Part shown: positions 1 through 12,008 of the stretch, one piece after another
Numbering within the stretch: the stretch's first letter is position 1
How the letters are laid out: the number at the start of each line of letters is the position of its first letter
NCBI RefSeq assembly: GCF_036323735.1
Contig: NC_086020.1
Span: 125,850,710-125,914,709, forward strand
Length of the DNA: 64,000 nucleotides
Source: Rattus norvegicus
Lineage: Eukaryota > Chordata > Mammalia > Rodentia > Muridae
Reading direction: 5' to 3'
Translations under genes and position numbers: made by a program
The notes under the pieces: model-generated
The model's database searches: none
The model's input: only the letters and a program-made list of their open reading frames with translations
Told to the model about the DNA's origin: nothing

Positions 1-2420
1 GAGTGAACTCGGGAGAGTTAGAACTACACAAACTGTCTCAAAAAATCAATAATAATTCTCTCTTGAGACAAGGTTCCACTATGTAGCCCTGTCTGATCTG
101 AAACTCACTATGTAAACCAGGCTGGTCCTGAACTCATAGATCTACCCGCCAGTGCCTCTGTCTCTGCCTCTCTGCCTCTGCCTCCCGAGCTTTCAGACTA
201 AAGGGCTGTGCACCCACCGTGCTGAACTGAGAGTCGGATTTTTTTCCCAAGGGAGATAATTCACTTAATTGGGGTTCAAAGTTTTGTTCCCTGTCATCAA
301 AATCTTTTGCAAATATTCATGTGTCAAGGCTGTTCCACCAGGACATCTTGCATAGTTTTGCTCTGAGACTGTCTACACTGAGAGGTACTGCCTTATAATC
401 TGATTATCATCCCTAGATAAATGATTTTGCTTTACTATGAAGCTCTGGCTGGCCTGGAGCTTGCTATCTAGATAGACCAGGCTGGCCTCTACTTACAGAG
501 ATGTCTTGCTTCTGCCTCCCAAAGGTCTGGAACAGATTGGCCCCTTTGGAACGTGTTTATATAATTCTACTTGATTGCTCTCCATACTTCCCCTTGTCAC
601 AATAACAAAGAGATGACAGTACTGCACACGGTTTCTATTGTGACCACTGAATTGTGCATTATACAGCAGCCATAGGAAACAGAAATGAGTACACATGGCT
701 GTGTCCCAGCAGTGTTTTCCTTAAGGGGCTGAGAGCTGGAGAGATGCCTTCCAGAAAACCCAGGTTCAATTCTCAGCATCCATATGGAGTTCACAACTGT
801 CTGTAACTAACTCCAGTTCCAAGGTATGTGGCATCCTCACACACACATATACGCAGAGAAAACACCAAAGTATGTAAAATAATAAGATTTTATAAAAGGA
901 GGAACTGAAATTTGAACTTCATAGGATTTTTCATGTATTATAAGCTATCCCTCTTTTCATCTTTAGAGTGCTTTTCTAGCATGTTTAAGGCCTGTGTTCA
1001 GTACCTACCAATGGGGTAGGGGAAGTGTGGGGAAGAAGCTATTCTTAGTTTATGCTGTAGGGTGTGGACAGGATTTGGCCAAGGCCATATATGCCAGTGC
1101 GGAAGTCAGGTATCCCATGTAGCCCTGACTTGTTTCCTGTCAAACATCTTTACACTATTGTGTATCATCTCCTTGGGATGGAAGCAGCTATCAAGTAATA
1201 CAGCTACTCCCACTCAAGGGCCATTCAATAATAAAAACAGTTGGTCTAGAGTTACAGTTCAGTGGTAGAGTGGTAGCATTTGTGAGGCTCTGAGTTTGAT
1301 CCCACCATTACAAAATAATAAATAAATTAATACAATAAAGGCAAAAATAGTTACATCAGAAAAAAAAGCCATAAGCCATAAGCCTTTCCTTCATTTTCCC
1401 ATTTGTAGGTCACCGAGTTGTAGGTCCTAATGTTACCACATTTCATTGCATACCAAAAATTACATTCAAGGGCTAGAAAGGTGGCTCAATGGGTTAGAAT
1501 GCTTTCCGTGCAAGCAAAGGATCCAGGTTTCTATGCCAACAACCATGTTAAAAGCTGAGTGTGGCTGTACACATACCTGTAATTCTAGCTCTAGATGGGG
1601 AAGGGACAGGAATTCTTTAGAGCTTGCTGGCCACCAGGCAAGTTCTTCAGTGGGAAACTCAGGAATAATGCAGAGTGTGATAAAGACTTGACATCCTCTT
1701 TTGGCCTTTGCACTCACACACGCACACACACACACACAAATGAAAAGGCTTTTTGTTCATAAAAAATGAACTTTCTGAGAATGAAACCAGAAGAAAATAT
1801 AGTCTATTCATATTTTCATTAAAAAATGAAACCTAAGAATAAGCCTAATTAAAGAAGTAAAAGGTATCTACAAGCTACAGATTCAGCATAATTCCTATCA
1901 AAATTCCAATGATATGAACAGAATTAGAAAAAAAATCCTAAAATTCATATGGGCTCACAAAACACTTTGCCCCCCCCCCCAATGGCTAAAGTAATTGTAG
2001 GCAAAAAATAAAAGCAATGCTGTAAGACCTCATAATTTGATTTCATGGTATACTACGGAGACAGTAGCAAGAACAGCAAAGTATTTCACAAGAACCCACA
2101 TAGGCCAATAGAATAGAAGACCCAGAAAGCTGCGGCTACCTAACGTGTGGTGAAAGTGTCACAAACGAGCATGGAAGGGCCATCAAAATGGCTCAGCAGA
2201 TGACCATGCCTGCCATGGCTGGCCTGACTACCTAGGTTTAATCTCTGGAATCATGTAAGGGTAGATGGAGAGCGCTAACTCCTCAAGTTGTCCATGGAGA
2301 CATACGTGTGCTATGGAACACCCACAGACATACGTTTCTCACACACACAATGATAAAATAATTTAAATGTAAAAATGGATTCAACTCTAGAGTTTATGCA
2401 TACATACCCCCTCTTTTTCT

Positions 2421-2590
2421 TTAAAGATTTATTTCATGTATGTGGGTACACTGTTGCTGTCACACCAGAAAAGGGCATCGGGTACCCATCTTTACAGATG
2501 GTTGTGAGCCACGTGTGGTTGCTGGGGATCGAACTCAGGACCTCTGGAAGAGCAGCCAGTGCTCTTAACCCCTGATCCATCTCTCCAGCC
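2421..2590 (-). mobile_element. B2 SINE, antisense
   Basis: Starts with the complement of the A-rich tail (taaagatttattt) and ends at the complement of the head (atctctccagcc). The tRNA-derived part (gaactcaggacctctggaag) is well kept. Confidence 0.85.
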
Positions 2591-2812
2591 TGATACCCCT
2601 TCTGTATAGTAAGCTAGATTAGGCCATCAGAGTGTGAAATGGTGGGTGAGTGTAGTTGTGCCTGCACATAATGCCAACACTGACAGATGAGACAGGAGGT
2701 TCACCAATTTGAAACCAGCCTGGGATATACAAGAAGAACCTGTCTTAAAGCAATAATACTCATTCCTTTAGGCTGGAGACATGGTTCAGAAGATAAGAGC
2801 ACTTCTCTCTCT

Positions 2813-2991
2813 CTTTTTTTAAGATTTATTTTTTTATGTATATGAATACACTGTAGCTGTCTTCAGACACACCAGAAGAGGGCATGAGGTCCTCTTATGG
2901 TTGTGAGCCACCATGTGGTTGCTTGGAATTAAACTCAGGACCTCTGGAAGATCAGTCAATGCTCTTAACCATTGAGCTATCTTTCCAGCCC
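2813..2991 (-). mobile_element. B2 SINE, antisense
   Basis: Same architecture as the copy at 2421: tail complement taagatttatttttt on the left, head complement tatctttccagccc on the right. Confidence 0.85.
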
Positions 2992-3720
2992 ACACTTGTT
3001 CTTATAGAAGACCCAAGTTCAATTTCCAGCACCCACATGGTGGCTCACAACCATTCATTATTCCTGGTCCAGGGAATCTGATGCCCTCTGTGGGAACATA
3101 GTGCACATACACACATATACACATACATACATGAACTTTAAAAATTGGGTTCTTCAGAACAGGAAAAGAGCAAAGTGTCTACTTTTTTGTTTTTTATTTT
3201 ATTTTATTTTAATATTGTTAAAGGATTAAATATTACCACTATTTGTGTTATTGAAAGTTTTGTTGATTTAGATCTTTTTTCATGTATATAGGTATTTTGC
3301 TTGCATGTATATATGTGCACATTTGTGCCTGGTGTCCAAAGAGGTCAGAAGTGGCATTAGATAGATCCCTTGAAGCTGGAGTTACAGATAGGTATAAACC
3401 ACTGTGTGTGTGCTGGAAAGTAAACCCAGGTCCTTTGAAAGAGCAACAAGTGTTCTTAACTGATGAGCTATCTCTCCAGCCCTATAAATTGTTATTTTTA
3501 AAATTTTATTTTATGTGTGTTCCTGTATGTATCTATGTGCATCTAAGTGAAGGTGCCAGTGGAGGTCAGAACAGGGCATCCAGGTAGTTGTGAGCTATCT
3601 GCTAAAGATGCGGGGAAACCAAGTTCTGCAAAAACGGTGAGAGAAGTGAGCACTCTGAACAGCCTAGCCTTCTTTCCGGCACCCAAAATTGTTTTATAAG
3701 AAAAAAAACTTGGAATATGT

Positions 3721-4044
3721 TGTCTTAGTTAGGGTTTTACTGCTGTGAACAGACACCACGACCAAGGCAACTCTTATAAGGATAATATTCAATTGGAGCT
3801 GACTTATAGGTTCAGAGGTTCAGTCCATTATCATCAAGGCGGGAGCATGGCAGCATCTGGGCAGGCATGGTGCAGGAGTTGAGAGGTCTACATCTTCATC
3901 TGTAGGGTGCTAGGAAAAGGTTGGCTTCCAGGCAGCTAGGACGAGAGTCTTAAAGCCCACACTCACAATGGCATACCTACTCCACCAGGGCCACACCTCC
4001 TAATAGTGCCACTCTGTGGGTCAAGCATATACAAACCATCACAG
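3721..4044 (-). mobile_element. Rodent short interspersed DNA-type repeat, antisense copy
   Basis: Runs from cttagttagggttttactgc to caaaccatcacag and is the reverse complement of the copy at 7794-8108. It resembles the common rodent repeat I know as URR1 (non-autonomous hAT type); the family name is from memory and uncertain. It has no coding capacity. Confidence 0.6.
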
Positions 4045-4360
4045 ATGTGGAGGCGGGAGAACCAGTAGTTCAAAGACGTCTAGGGTTACATGAAACCCTG
4101 TCTCAAAAAGCTTGACAGAGGGAAAGAAAGACACCAAACAGTATGGAAAGATAGAGAGACAGCCATAATTCTAGTTCGGCTGTTACAAACTGGAAGTTCT
4201 TAGCCCAGACACATAAGCTTTTGGGATACTAACCTATTTCAGTAAAACTGCTCTACTGAAAGCTACCTAAGCTTGGACAGTTGTTTTGTACCTTATATTC
4301 TCAAGTAGAAACAAGAAAATTTCAAGTTTAAGGTCAGCTTTAGCTAAGCAGTAACACTGT

Positions 4361-4518
4361 CTTTGTGGTTTTGAAACAGTTTCTCTGTGTAGTCCTGGCT
4401 GTTCTGGAACTCATTCTGTAGACCAGGCTGACCTCCAACACAGAGACCTGCCTGTCTTTGCCTCCCCAGTGCTGGGATTAAAGGTATGTGTGATGTATGC
4501 ACCACTATCACGCTGACT
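4361..4518 (-). mobile_element. B1 SINE, antisense
   Basis: Carries the 7SL-derived B1 complement: tttctctgtgtag, then gaccaggctgacctcc, then gtgctgggattaaaggt. Confidence 0.9.
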
Positions 4519-4531
4519 TAAGGTTTCACTC

Positions 4532-4643
4532 TTTTTTTTTTTTTTTTTTTTTTTTTGGTTCTTTTTTTCGGAGCTGGGGACCGAACCCAGGGCCTTGCAC
4601 TTCCTAGGCTAGCGCTCTACCACTGAGCTAAATCCCCAACCCC
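4532..4643 (-). mobile_element. ID element, antisense
   Basis: A long T tract, then ggagctggggaccgaaccca, then taccactgagctaaatcccc. This is the complement of the tRNA-Ala-derived rat ID SINE, including the tRNA-like B box (ggttcggtccc on the element strand). Flanks repeat approximately as aggtttcactctt on the left and aagttttcactctt on the right. Confidence 0.92.
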
Positions 4644-4712
4644 AAGTTTTCACTCTTAAGGAGCATCTTCTATTTGAGGTCAAAAGTTAAAGTTCATGCT
4701 AAGTTAGGTAGC

Positions 4713-5838
4713 TCAGACCCAAAAGAACACGCATGGTATGTACTCACTAATAAGTGGATGTTAGCTAAAAAAGTACAGAATACCCAAGATACAATCCACA
4801 GAACTTAAGAAAGTTAACAAAGCAAAGGGCCCAAGTAAGGATGCTTCAATCCCTCGAGGGAGAAGAAAGCAATCCCTGGGGGAATGGGGGAGGTGGGCAG
4901 AGGGAGGGAGGCACCTAGGTGGGAGAGGGGACAAGGAGGGGAAAAGAACATGATGAGGTTAGGGGGTAGGCAGGAGCAAAGCCCTGAGAGCCAGCAGAAA
5001 GAATGGAAACAGGCAACCCCCAGAGGTAGGAGGTGGGGGGACCCTCTAGGATGTATCAGAGACCTGGGAGGGGAGAGATGCTCAAGACTCAAAGGGAGGG
5101 ACCTTAGAGAAATGCCCTACAGTGGGGAGAGGGAACTCTAGTCCACCTCCAGTAGAAAGACAGGACATCAAGTGGAGGGATGGGGTTGCCATACCACAGT
5201 CAAAAACTCTGGCCCAAAATTGTTCCTGTCTAAGAGAACTGCAGGGACAAGAATGGAGATGAGACTGAGGGAAAGGAGGTCCAGTGACAGACGCAAATTA
5301 GGATCCGGCTCAAGGGGAGGCTCTGAGACCTGACAGACACTATTACTGATGCTATGGTGTGCTTACAGACAGGAGCCTAGCATGGTTGCCTTCTGAGAGA
5401 CCCAGCAAGCAGCTGAGAGTTGGATGCAGATGCTTACACCCAACCAATGGACAGAAGCCCAGGACCACTGGGTTGGTTGAATTAGGGAAAAGCTGGAGGA
5501 GGAAGCCTAGCAGTCTCAACTGGCCTGGGCCCCCGAGATCTTTCAGACACTGGGCCACCAACCAGAAAGCATACACCAGCTGATATGAGACCCCCAACAC
5601 ATATACATCAGACATATGTAACAGAGCACTGCCTGGTCTGGCCTCAGTGAGAGAAGATGCACCTAACCCTCAGGCGACTTGAGGCCCCAAGGAGTAGGGA
5701 GGTCTGGTGGGGTGGGTGTGAGTTGGGGACATCCTCTTGGAGATGAGGGAGGAGGAATGGGATGAGGAACAGTCAGAGAGCGGACTGGGAGGAGGATAAC
5801 GACTGGACTGTAAAAATTATAAATAAATAAAATGTTCA
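4713..5838 (+). mobile_element. L1 3' end (end of ORF2 and 3' UTR), sense
   Basis: Begins with the familiar rodent L1 stretch cacgcatggtatgtactcac and ataagtggatgttagc. It passes through a G/purine-rich 3' UTR (about 4880-5140) and ends in an A-rich tail (ataaataaataaaatg). It is 5'-truncated and non-coding. Open frames here are 3' UTR shadows. Confidence 0.8.
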
Positions 5839-7793
5839 AGTCTGAATATACAAAATTTCTGTAGCTCTAACAGTTATACTGTGATGTGCTACTTAAAAGT
5901 AGAGTCCAAGAAGCTACTTTGCTACCAGTGACTAAATAGGAAAAATAATTAAAAGTAAAGAGATGTGGGTAATTCTTACTTAGGAAGGGGCTAAGGGACA
6001 GTGATCTGGGCAACCAGTTTTATGTGTTTGCAGTTTTTACACACAGTAATAAACAGTTTATTCTTAAAGTGTTTATTTTTAAAATGCGTTTTGAATTTTT
6101 AGATTCATTGCTCTTGATTTTATGTGTATGGGTGTTTTATGTGCATAGATGTATGTGTACCATATGTGTGCCTGGCACCCATGAAGGTCAGAAGAGGGTG
6201 TTGGATTCCCTGGAACTCAAACACACATGTTTGTGTACCACTGTATGGTGCTCTGTGAGAGCAACAAGTGTTCCCAAATGCTAAGCCAACTCTTTAGCTC
6301 TTGTTTTGTTTTCCATTTGTTTTGTTCTATTTTGTTTTTTGAAACGGTCTCCTGTTGTCCAGACAGGACCCACCGTATAACCCAGGTTGACTGGAGCACA
6401 CACTTCCCTTATCTCAGCCTCTGAGTGCTGGACTGCCAACCGTAAAGGTACTTTTTCTTCCAGTGATTTCCTTGGACAGAAAGCCTAACAGATGTGCATC
6501 AGTGGGCTGGCGAGACGGCTCAGTGGTTAAGAGTACTACTGACTGTTCTCCAGAGGTCCTGAGTTCAAATCCCAGCATCCAAACGGTGGCTCACAGCCAT
6601 CTGCAATGAGATCTGATGCCCTTTTCTGGTGTGTCTGAAGACAGCTATAGTGTACTCATATATAACAAATAAATCTTTTAAAAAAAGAGAGAGAGAGATG
6701 CATCAGCGCTGACCCTGGCTCATAGGTTAGAGAGACTAGGAAACAGTACTGAACCCTATTGTAAGAGACAAGGCTGAAGGGCTACAGTTCTACAATTGGA
6801 AGCAAGGATGATTCACCATCTTGTTTGTTATGTATTTGTTTTTTAAAGGATCACTTACCTTAAAAGTGGCTGTTTTGCAGAAAGTTAAATTAGATAGAAG
6901 TTGCACAAATTCTATCTAATGCCGTCATTGAAATGTCTCTAGCACCCGGGAAAGCTCTCTGAACCTTGGTTTGGTAACTTGGCAATAGTGGAGGACCCTT
7001 CACGTTCTCATGGAATAAATGTGTCCTGAAAGAGCAGGGGAGTGGAAAGCGAGCAGACTGTAAACGGGACTTTTCCTCCAGACTGATTTGAACAAGTCAG
7101 CCATCAAGGTTCTCGAAGAATGAGAAAGGACCATTCTCAAGAAACAACCTTATGTTCTCTAGATTTTAATTCCCATTACATTAAGGGGTAATCTCACGTG
7201 ATTTAATATGCCTGCTATATTTTACAGTTAACTCTTATGGTCCTCACAGTATGAAATGGGCCTTAGCAGAGACAGAGGAGCCATTAACAGGAAGTGGCAC
7301 ATTATGGAAGGTGACGGCAGTGTGGAGGAAGCAGTAAAGAGATCCAGTAACTGATAGGATTAGCTGCTGGCAGCTTCTTGTCAATGAAGGAACTGTTAAT
7401 CCCACCAGTGAAAATAAAACCATGGTACAATTTTAAGCCAAATTTGAAGCAAGCTTTAATTAAGTACTGGCCAGGATGATGGACTCTGATCAGATCCATT
7501 CCTTGGTTCCCAGAAAATGACAAGTCACATTTTGCAGACTTAAAAAGGAAACCCATAAGGCCACCGTATTTCCCATCCGGTCAATAGGAGGCAGACACAC
7601 ATCTTGATGTATTTTATACCTATACGTGATCATCAAGCATATCCGGGAGAGTTAGGGTCACACAAACTTGTTTAGGGGTGTTGAAATACATGGCTTGTTA
7701 TCTCCCATAAACAATCGCTTCTAGCATTTCAGGAATTATCTGTCCCTGGGCCAAGGATTTGCAGGTTAAGAGGTATTTTGTTTCATGGATCTT
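5839..7793. other. Intergenic stretch, partly unique
   Basis: Contains an antisense B3 (about 6088-6300), a degraded antisense B1 (about 6325-6440) and a B2 in + orientation (6504-6688). From about 6700 to 7790 I see no known repeat or gene; short frames there lack recognisable protein similarity. Confidence 0.6.
6504..6688 (+). mobile_element. B2 SINE, sense
   Basis: Starts gggctggcgagacggctcag and ends with aataaatctttt plus an A-rich tail. Short flanking direct repeats (gatgtgcatcag and gatgcatcag) mark the insertion. Confidence 0.9.
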
Positions 7794-8108
7794 GTGATGG
7801 TTTGTATATGCTCAGTCCAGGGAGTATTAGGAGTGGCACTGTTGGAGTAGATGTGTCGGTGTGGGTGTGGGGAATAAGACCCTCATTCTAGCTGCCTGGA
7901 AGCCAGTCTCCCAATAGCTGCCATCAGATGGAGATGAAGAACTCTCAGCTCCTCCTACACCATGCCTGCCTGGATGCTGCCATGTTTCTGCCTTGAGGAT
8001 AATGGACTGAACCTCTGAACCTGTAAGCCAGCCCCAATTAAATGTTGTCCTTGTAAGATTTGCATTGCTTATGGTGTCTGTTCACAGCAGTAAAACTATA
8101 ACTAAGAC
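7794..8108 (+). mobile_element. Rodent short interspersed DNA-type repeat, sense copy
   Basis: Runs from tgatggtttgtatatgctca to cagtaaaactataactaaga and is the inverse of 3721-4044. URR1-like (name from memory). It includes caccatgcctgcctggatgc, conserved in both copies. Confidence 0.6.
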
Positions 8109-9606
8109 AGATCTCAGGCATAGTAATTAAAACTTACAACATAACTTTGGCTCTCACAGAACTAGTATAGAAGGTGAGAGAGGAAAAGGGATGGAAACCA
8201 TGTCTCTTGTGAGGACCAGAAGATGGTGGCCATCCAACAAGGATTTTAACTGAATGCGGTGACACAGGTCTACAGCACTTGGGAACTACAGGTCAGATGA
8301 TTAGGAGTTCATAGTTTTCTCTGGGATATTTAAAGAATTCAATGCCAGTCTGGGTAACACGAGACTGTCTCAAAGAAGGGAGGCTGTTGCCTAGAGGATG
8401 CTTCCTCTCCTTTGCCTTCATTGTCGAGTTTTGAACCAAATAACTTGTTCTTTTAGGCTGGGACGAATAACCCGTATTCAAGGAGAAATAATTCACAGAT
8501 TGGCTAGTAACTCATTTATTCTGACTAGAAAACTTGGGCACAAATGACAAAGTACAAACATGGGTTTTCTCTTCCAGCCCTGCTTTAGACACAGAGATCT
8601 TCCTGTTTGTCCATGCTGGCCTCATAATCCTGAGTTTAAGTGATCCTCCCACACCTCTGAGTAGCTGAGATTATGAGTGCCTGACCCCTTGCCTGGCTCC
8701 TCCATGATTCTGAACTAGGAAATAGAGGAAAAATCTGATATAAGCTATAGTTTGCTATAAGGGAAAAACCAAGAACAAAATGGAGGCTAACAATGGCACA
8801 CTGGCTCAGCTAGGGTGCTAGGAACAATGGAACACTCAACATTCATAATTTGAACTTGTTAAAAGGACCGTTTACAGAGATACAGATTATTGTCAGAGAA
8901 TCAGGGGCTAGTGAGGGCAGGTGGTTATTATCTCTGTGCCTATAAGGGCAAAGATAAACACAGAACAGGTTGAGAGAAAACTGCTGATAACCTTTGGTTA
9001 TTTGCCTTGGGGGAATGAGGACTGTGAACTTCCATATCTTCAGACCTTTCTAATATACAGATACTGGAGGGCAAGACTGCACACTGTCTAGGGAGGTTAG
9101 ACTTTTCTGCTACAAGGTCAGGAGAAGGAGGGTTGCCAAGTTGGGTGGTGCATGACTACAGCTCCAGGAAGAAGTTGGGAGATTTTAATCTGGTAGATTT
9201 TAAATTTGAAGTCAGTCTGGGCTACATAGCAAATTCCAGGGCAGGCTGGGCTACCTAATGTGACTGTCACAATAAATAAAAAATAAAACAAAACAAAAAA
9301 TACAAAGCAACCAAACAAAACACAGGACAACTCATTTTCCAGACCCTTCCTAGGGAGATATTACTCCTTAATAAAAGTTTTCTTGCTTGCTCTTCAAAAA
9401 CAAACCCTGAAACAAACAAAAGAACAGAAAAAGGCTAGAGTGAACAACAACAAAAACATCCAAGCTCTTTACCAGAAGCAGTTTGGTCAGGCAACTGTGG
9501 CTCTCGCCTCCTAGCAAGGGGGCAGGGGGAATCTCTGAGTGGGAAGTCAGCCTGGTCTTCAGAGTGAGTTCCAAAACAGACAGAGCTACACAGAAAAACC
9601 CTGTCT
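8109..9606. other. Intergenic, sparse old SINEs
   Basis: Degraded B1-like pieces at about 8225-8370, 8575-8695 (antisense) and 9135-9290 (sense). The remainder is A/T-rich with no supported gene. Confidence 0.5.
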
Positions 9607-9820
9607 TGGGGGAGAGGAAAGGAAGAGAGGGAGAGGGAGGGGGAGGTGAGGGAGGGGGAGGAGGAGGGGAGGGGAGAAGAGAGAGGGAGGAGGAAAAAGG
9701 GGGAAGGAGGAGAAGGAGGGGGAAGGGAGGAGGAGGAGGAGGAGGAGGTGGAAGTGGTGGAGTGGGAGGAGGTGGAGGTGGTGGAGGGGGAGGAGGAGGA
9801 AGAGAAGGAGTTAGAACAGC
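9607..9820 (+). repeat. GGA-rich homopurine tract
   Basis: More than 200 bases almost wholly purine on the + strand, with many gga and ggga repeats. It creates long poly-Gly/Glu/Arg and antisense poly-Pro frames that are not genes. It directly precedes the CAG repeat. Confidence 0.95.
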
Positions 9821-9828
9821 AGCAGTGC

Positions 9829-9831
<3 letters not shown>

Positions 9832-9900
<69 letters not shown>
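9832..9900 (+). repeat. (CAG)23 trinucleotide repeat
   Basis: Twenty-three uninterrupted CAG units, preceded by ttagaacagcagcagtgccaa and followed by gagttc. No exon context supports translation as polyglutamine. Confidence 0.97.
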
Positions 9901-9903
<3 letters not shown>

Positions 9904-10099
9904 TTCTAAGTACTTGAAAGATAGATAATAGACAGTAAGCTTTAGTCACAAGTAGTAACAATGCCCTACAGTAAAGGCCCTGCCACTGGAGCCCTGAAAG
10001 CACAACTGCTCTCCGTTCTCTCCCAGAAAAGCAAATACTGTTCCTAGAAACATTGTTTCTTCATCATCCTTCACTTTAAGGAGTCGGTCTCTCTCTTTT

Positions 10100-10250
10100 T
10101 GGGGTGGAAGAGTTGTTCTGGACAGGGTTTCTCTGTATAGACAAGGTTGTCCTAGAACTCACTTTGTAGACAAGGCTGGCCTCAAACACAGAAATCTGCC
10201 TGCCTCTGCCTCCCAAATTCTGGAATCAAAGGTGTGTGCCATGCCTAGCT
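10100..10250 (-). mobile_element. B1 SINE, antisense
   Basis: Shows gacagggtttctctgtatag, then caaggctggcctcaaacaca, then ctgcctctgcctccc, in B1 complement order. Confidence 0.85.
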
Positions 10251-11439
10251 GATTTTTTTTTTTTTGTGAGAAGTCTTGTGACTTTTAAATACAACATAGA
10301 ACTGGGGTGAGAGGTCAGTCAGTAAAATATTTGTGAGGATTTGAGTTTGATGTCCCCCAAAAGACCAAATTTGGTGTCACTGGGGAGGTGCAGAGTCACT
10401 GGCCAGGTAGCCGGTGGTGAGTTCCAGCTAGTGAGAGAACTTACATCAAAATAATAAATAAATAGAAATGGGTGGATGCTGCCTGGTCTTCCTCAGACCT
10501 TTATACGAGCACCCGTGTGTATATACACGCATGCATTCGTGCACCAAATATCCATAGGAGCACAGGTAAATGGAATTGTAGACAGACACTACCATATTTC
10601 CTTTCCTTCTACTAACTCAGTCTTGTATTTCAATAAGCAAAAAACGAATACAACGTGTTCAGAATCCTGTTGACTGGTATTTGTTGGCACAATTCTATAC
10701 AAGAATTAAGTGTTTCCAACAGGTCTTGAAAAAACAAAAACTGGTTACAAGCAGCAGCCAGGCAGTAGTGGTATACTCCTTTGATCCCAGCATGAGGTGG
10801 CAGAGGCAGGGAGAGCTCTGTCAGAGGGCAGCTTTATCTATAGAGCTAGTTACAAGACAGCCAGGGCTACACAAACAAACCCCGTCTCACAAAACCAAAC
10901 CAAAGCAACCAACCAACCAACCAACCAACCAACCAAACAAGAAGTTGGCATTGGCATTGGGCAATTCTGATGTAAGTATAGCTCTCATCGCCTAGCGTAG
11001 GGCCGGGTAACCTGGAGATTTCTGTGTAGAAAACCAGCAAAGACTCACTGTGTACAGCTGACGTTATACATGAGGTCGTGAGAACACTATTGAACATGGT
11101 CAGCGGTGGTCTGAGGTGGAGAAAACCTTCTCACCAGTAGGAATAGTTCTCAATGATGACCTTGAACAATGCAACTTCATCAAACCTGAAGCATGTTTGG
11201 CCAATATCACCTCAGATCAAATTTCAGTGCTAAAAAAGAAAGAGCTTGCTAGGCTTACCAAATTGTACTGTGTTAATACCCATCGCTGGGGAGAAATATT
11301 GGGAACATGGTTAAGCTGTAATCAAGTGCTATTTCCACAAATTAAGACTGGTTAACAAACTGGGAGTGATGCTCACCTCCTCTAATCCGAAGGGAGGTGG
11401 AGTCAGGGTCAGGGTTAAATCTCAAACCCTGCAGCAATT

Positions 11440-11816
11440 GGCTGAGGTGCTTATTTAACATATCAAAGGGGACCTGGCAGCTGTGTTCTTCCTGCAACCC
11501 TCAGTCCGTACCAGTAGGGCCCTCCTGGCTGCCCTAACCCTCCACCTCCTACACTGAACTTCCCAGCCCAGGCAACTGGGTTGCTCTTCCCTATATAATG
11601 CAACCAATTTGGTTGCAGGTCCCTTTTGTACGTTTGGCCTTCGGGCTTCTGCAGTTTGTCCCTTTTTCTCCCCTCTTCCACCCGCTCCCCTACTCCCTGC
11701 ATGCCCCAGCTCAGTCTCAATCTGGTCCTGTCAACTCTAGACTCCACCGTATCTGGGAGCAGTTATGCCCTTCCCTCTGTATTCCTTTTTTCACTCAGTC
11801 AATTATTCAAAGCTAA
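11440..11816 (+). mobile_element. Possible solo LTR
   Basis: A pyrimidine-rich stretch with a TATA-box-like ctatataatgc (about 11591), followed about 200 bases later by cactcagtcaattattcaaa, which may be a mutated AATAAA region. No viral gene is adjacent. I found no target-site duplication, and the family is unassigned. Confidence 0.3.
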
Positions 11817-12008
11817 GGGGCTGGAGAGATGGCTTTAAGATTAAGAGCGCTTGCCACTTGGTCTCCCCAGTACGGTGCTGGGCAGCTCACAACAGCCTGT
11901 ATCTCCAGCTAAGGGTGATCCAATTCCTCCGGTAATCTGGGGCACCTGCACAATTGTACACACAAATGCACACACGTACTCACATTCCTGTAATTAAAAA
12001 TAGAATAA
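11817..12008 (+). mobile_element. B3-type SINE, sense
   Basis: Starts ggggctggagagatggcttt. Shows the B3-like body with cacctgcacaattgtacaca and a degraded A-rich end. Confidence 0.7.

Larger units (their letters stand above)
1..3720. other. Intergenic SINE mosaic
   Basis: No coding region is supported. It contains antisense B1 pieces (about 63-235 and 430-525), an ID-like fragment (about 1240-1330), a B4-type SINE in + orientation (about 1470-1740, ending in a CA tract), a C10 run (1971-1980), B2/B3-like sequence in + orientation (about 2165-2355), antisense B2s (2421-2590 and 2813-2991), a B1-like piece (about 2650-2760) and an antisense B3 (about 3263-3482). Intervals between these look like old unique DNA. 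Confidence 0.7.

Noticed and set aside
7302..7556. 84-codon antisense frame in unique DNA
   Set aside because: No recognised similarity, no poly(A) signal or splice context; length is within chance expectation.
9368..10003. 211-codon antisense frame and 144-codon sense frame with long Ala, Pro and Gly runs
   Set aside because: They are translations of the GGA tract and CAG repeat; no splice, start or family support.
11116..11355. 79-codon frame beginning MEKTFSPVGIVLNDD
   Set aside because: Looks less repetitive than most, but I recognise no family and see no splice or promoter context; not enough support to call a gene.
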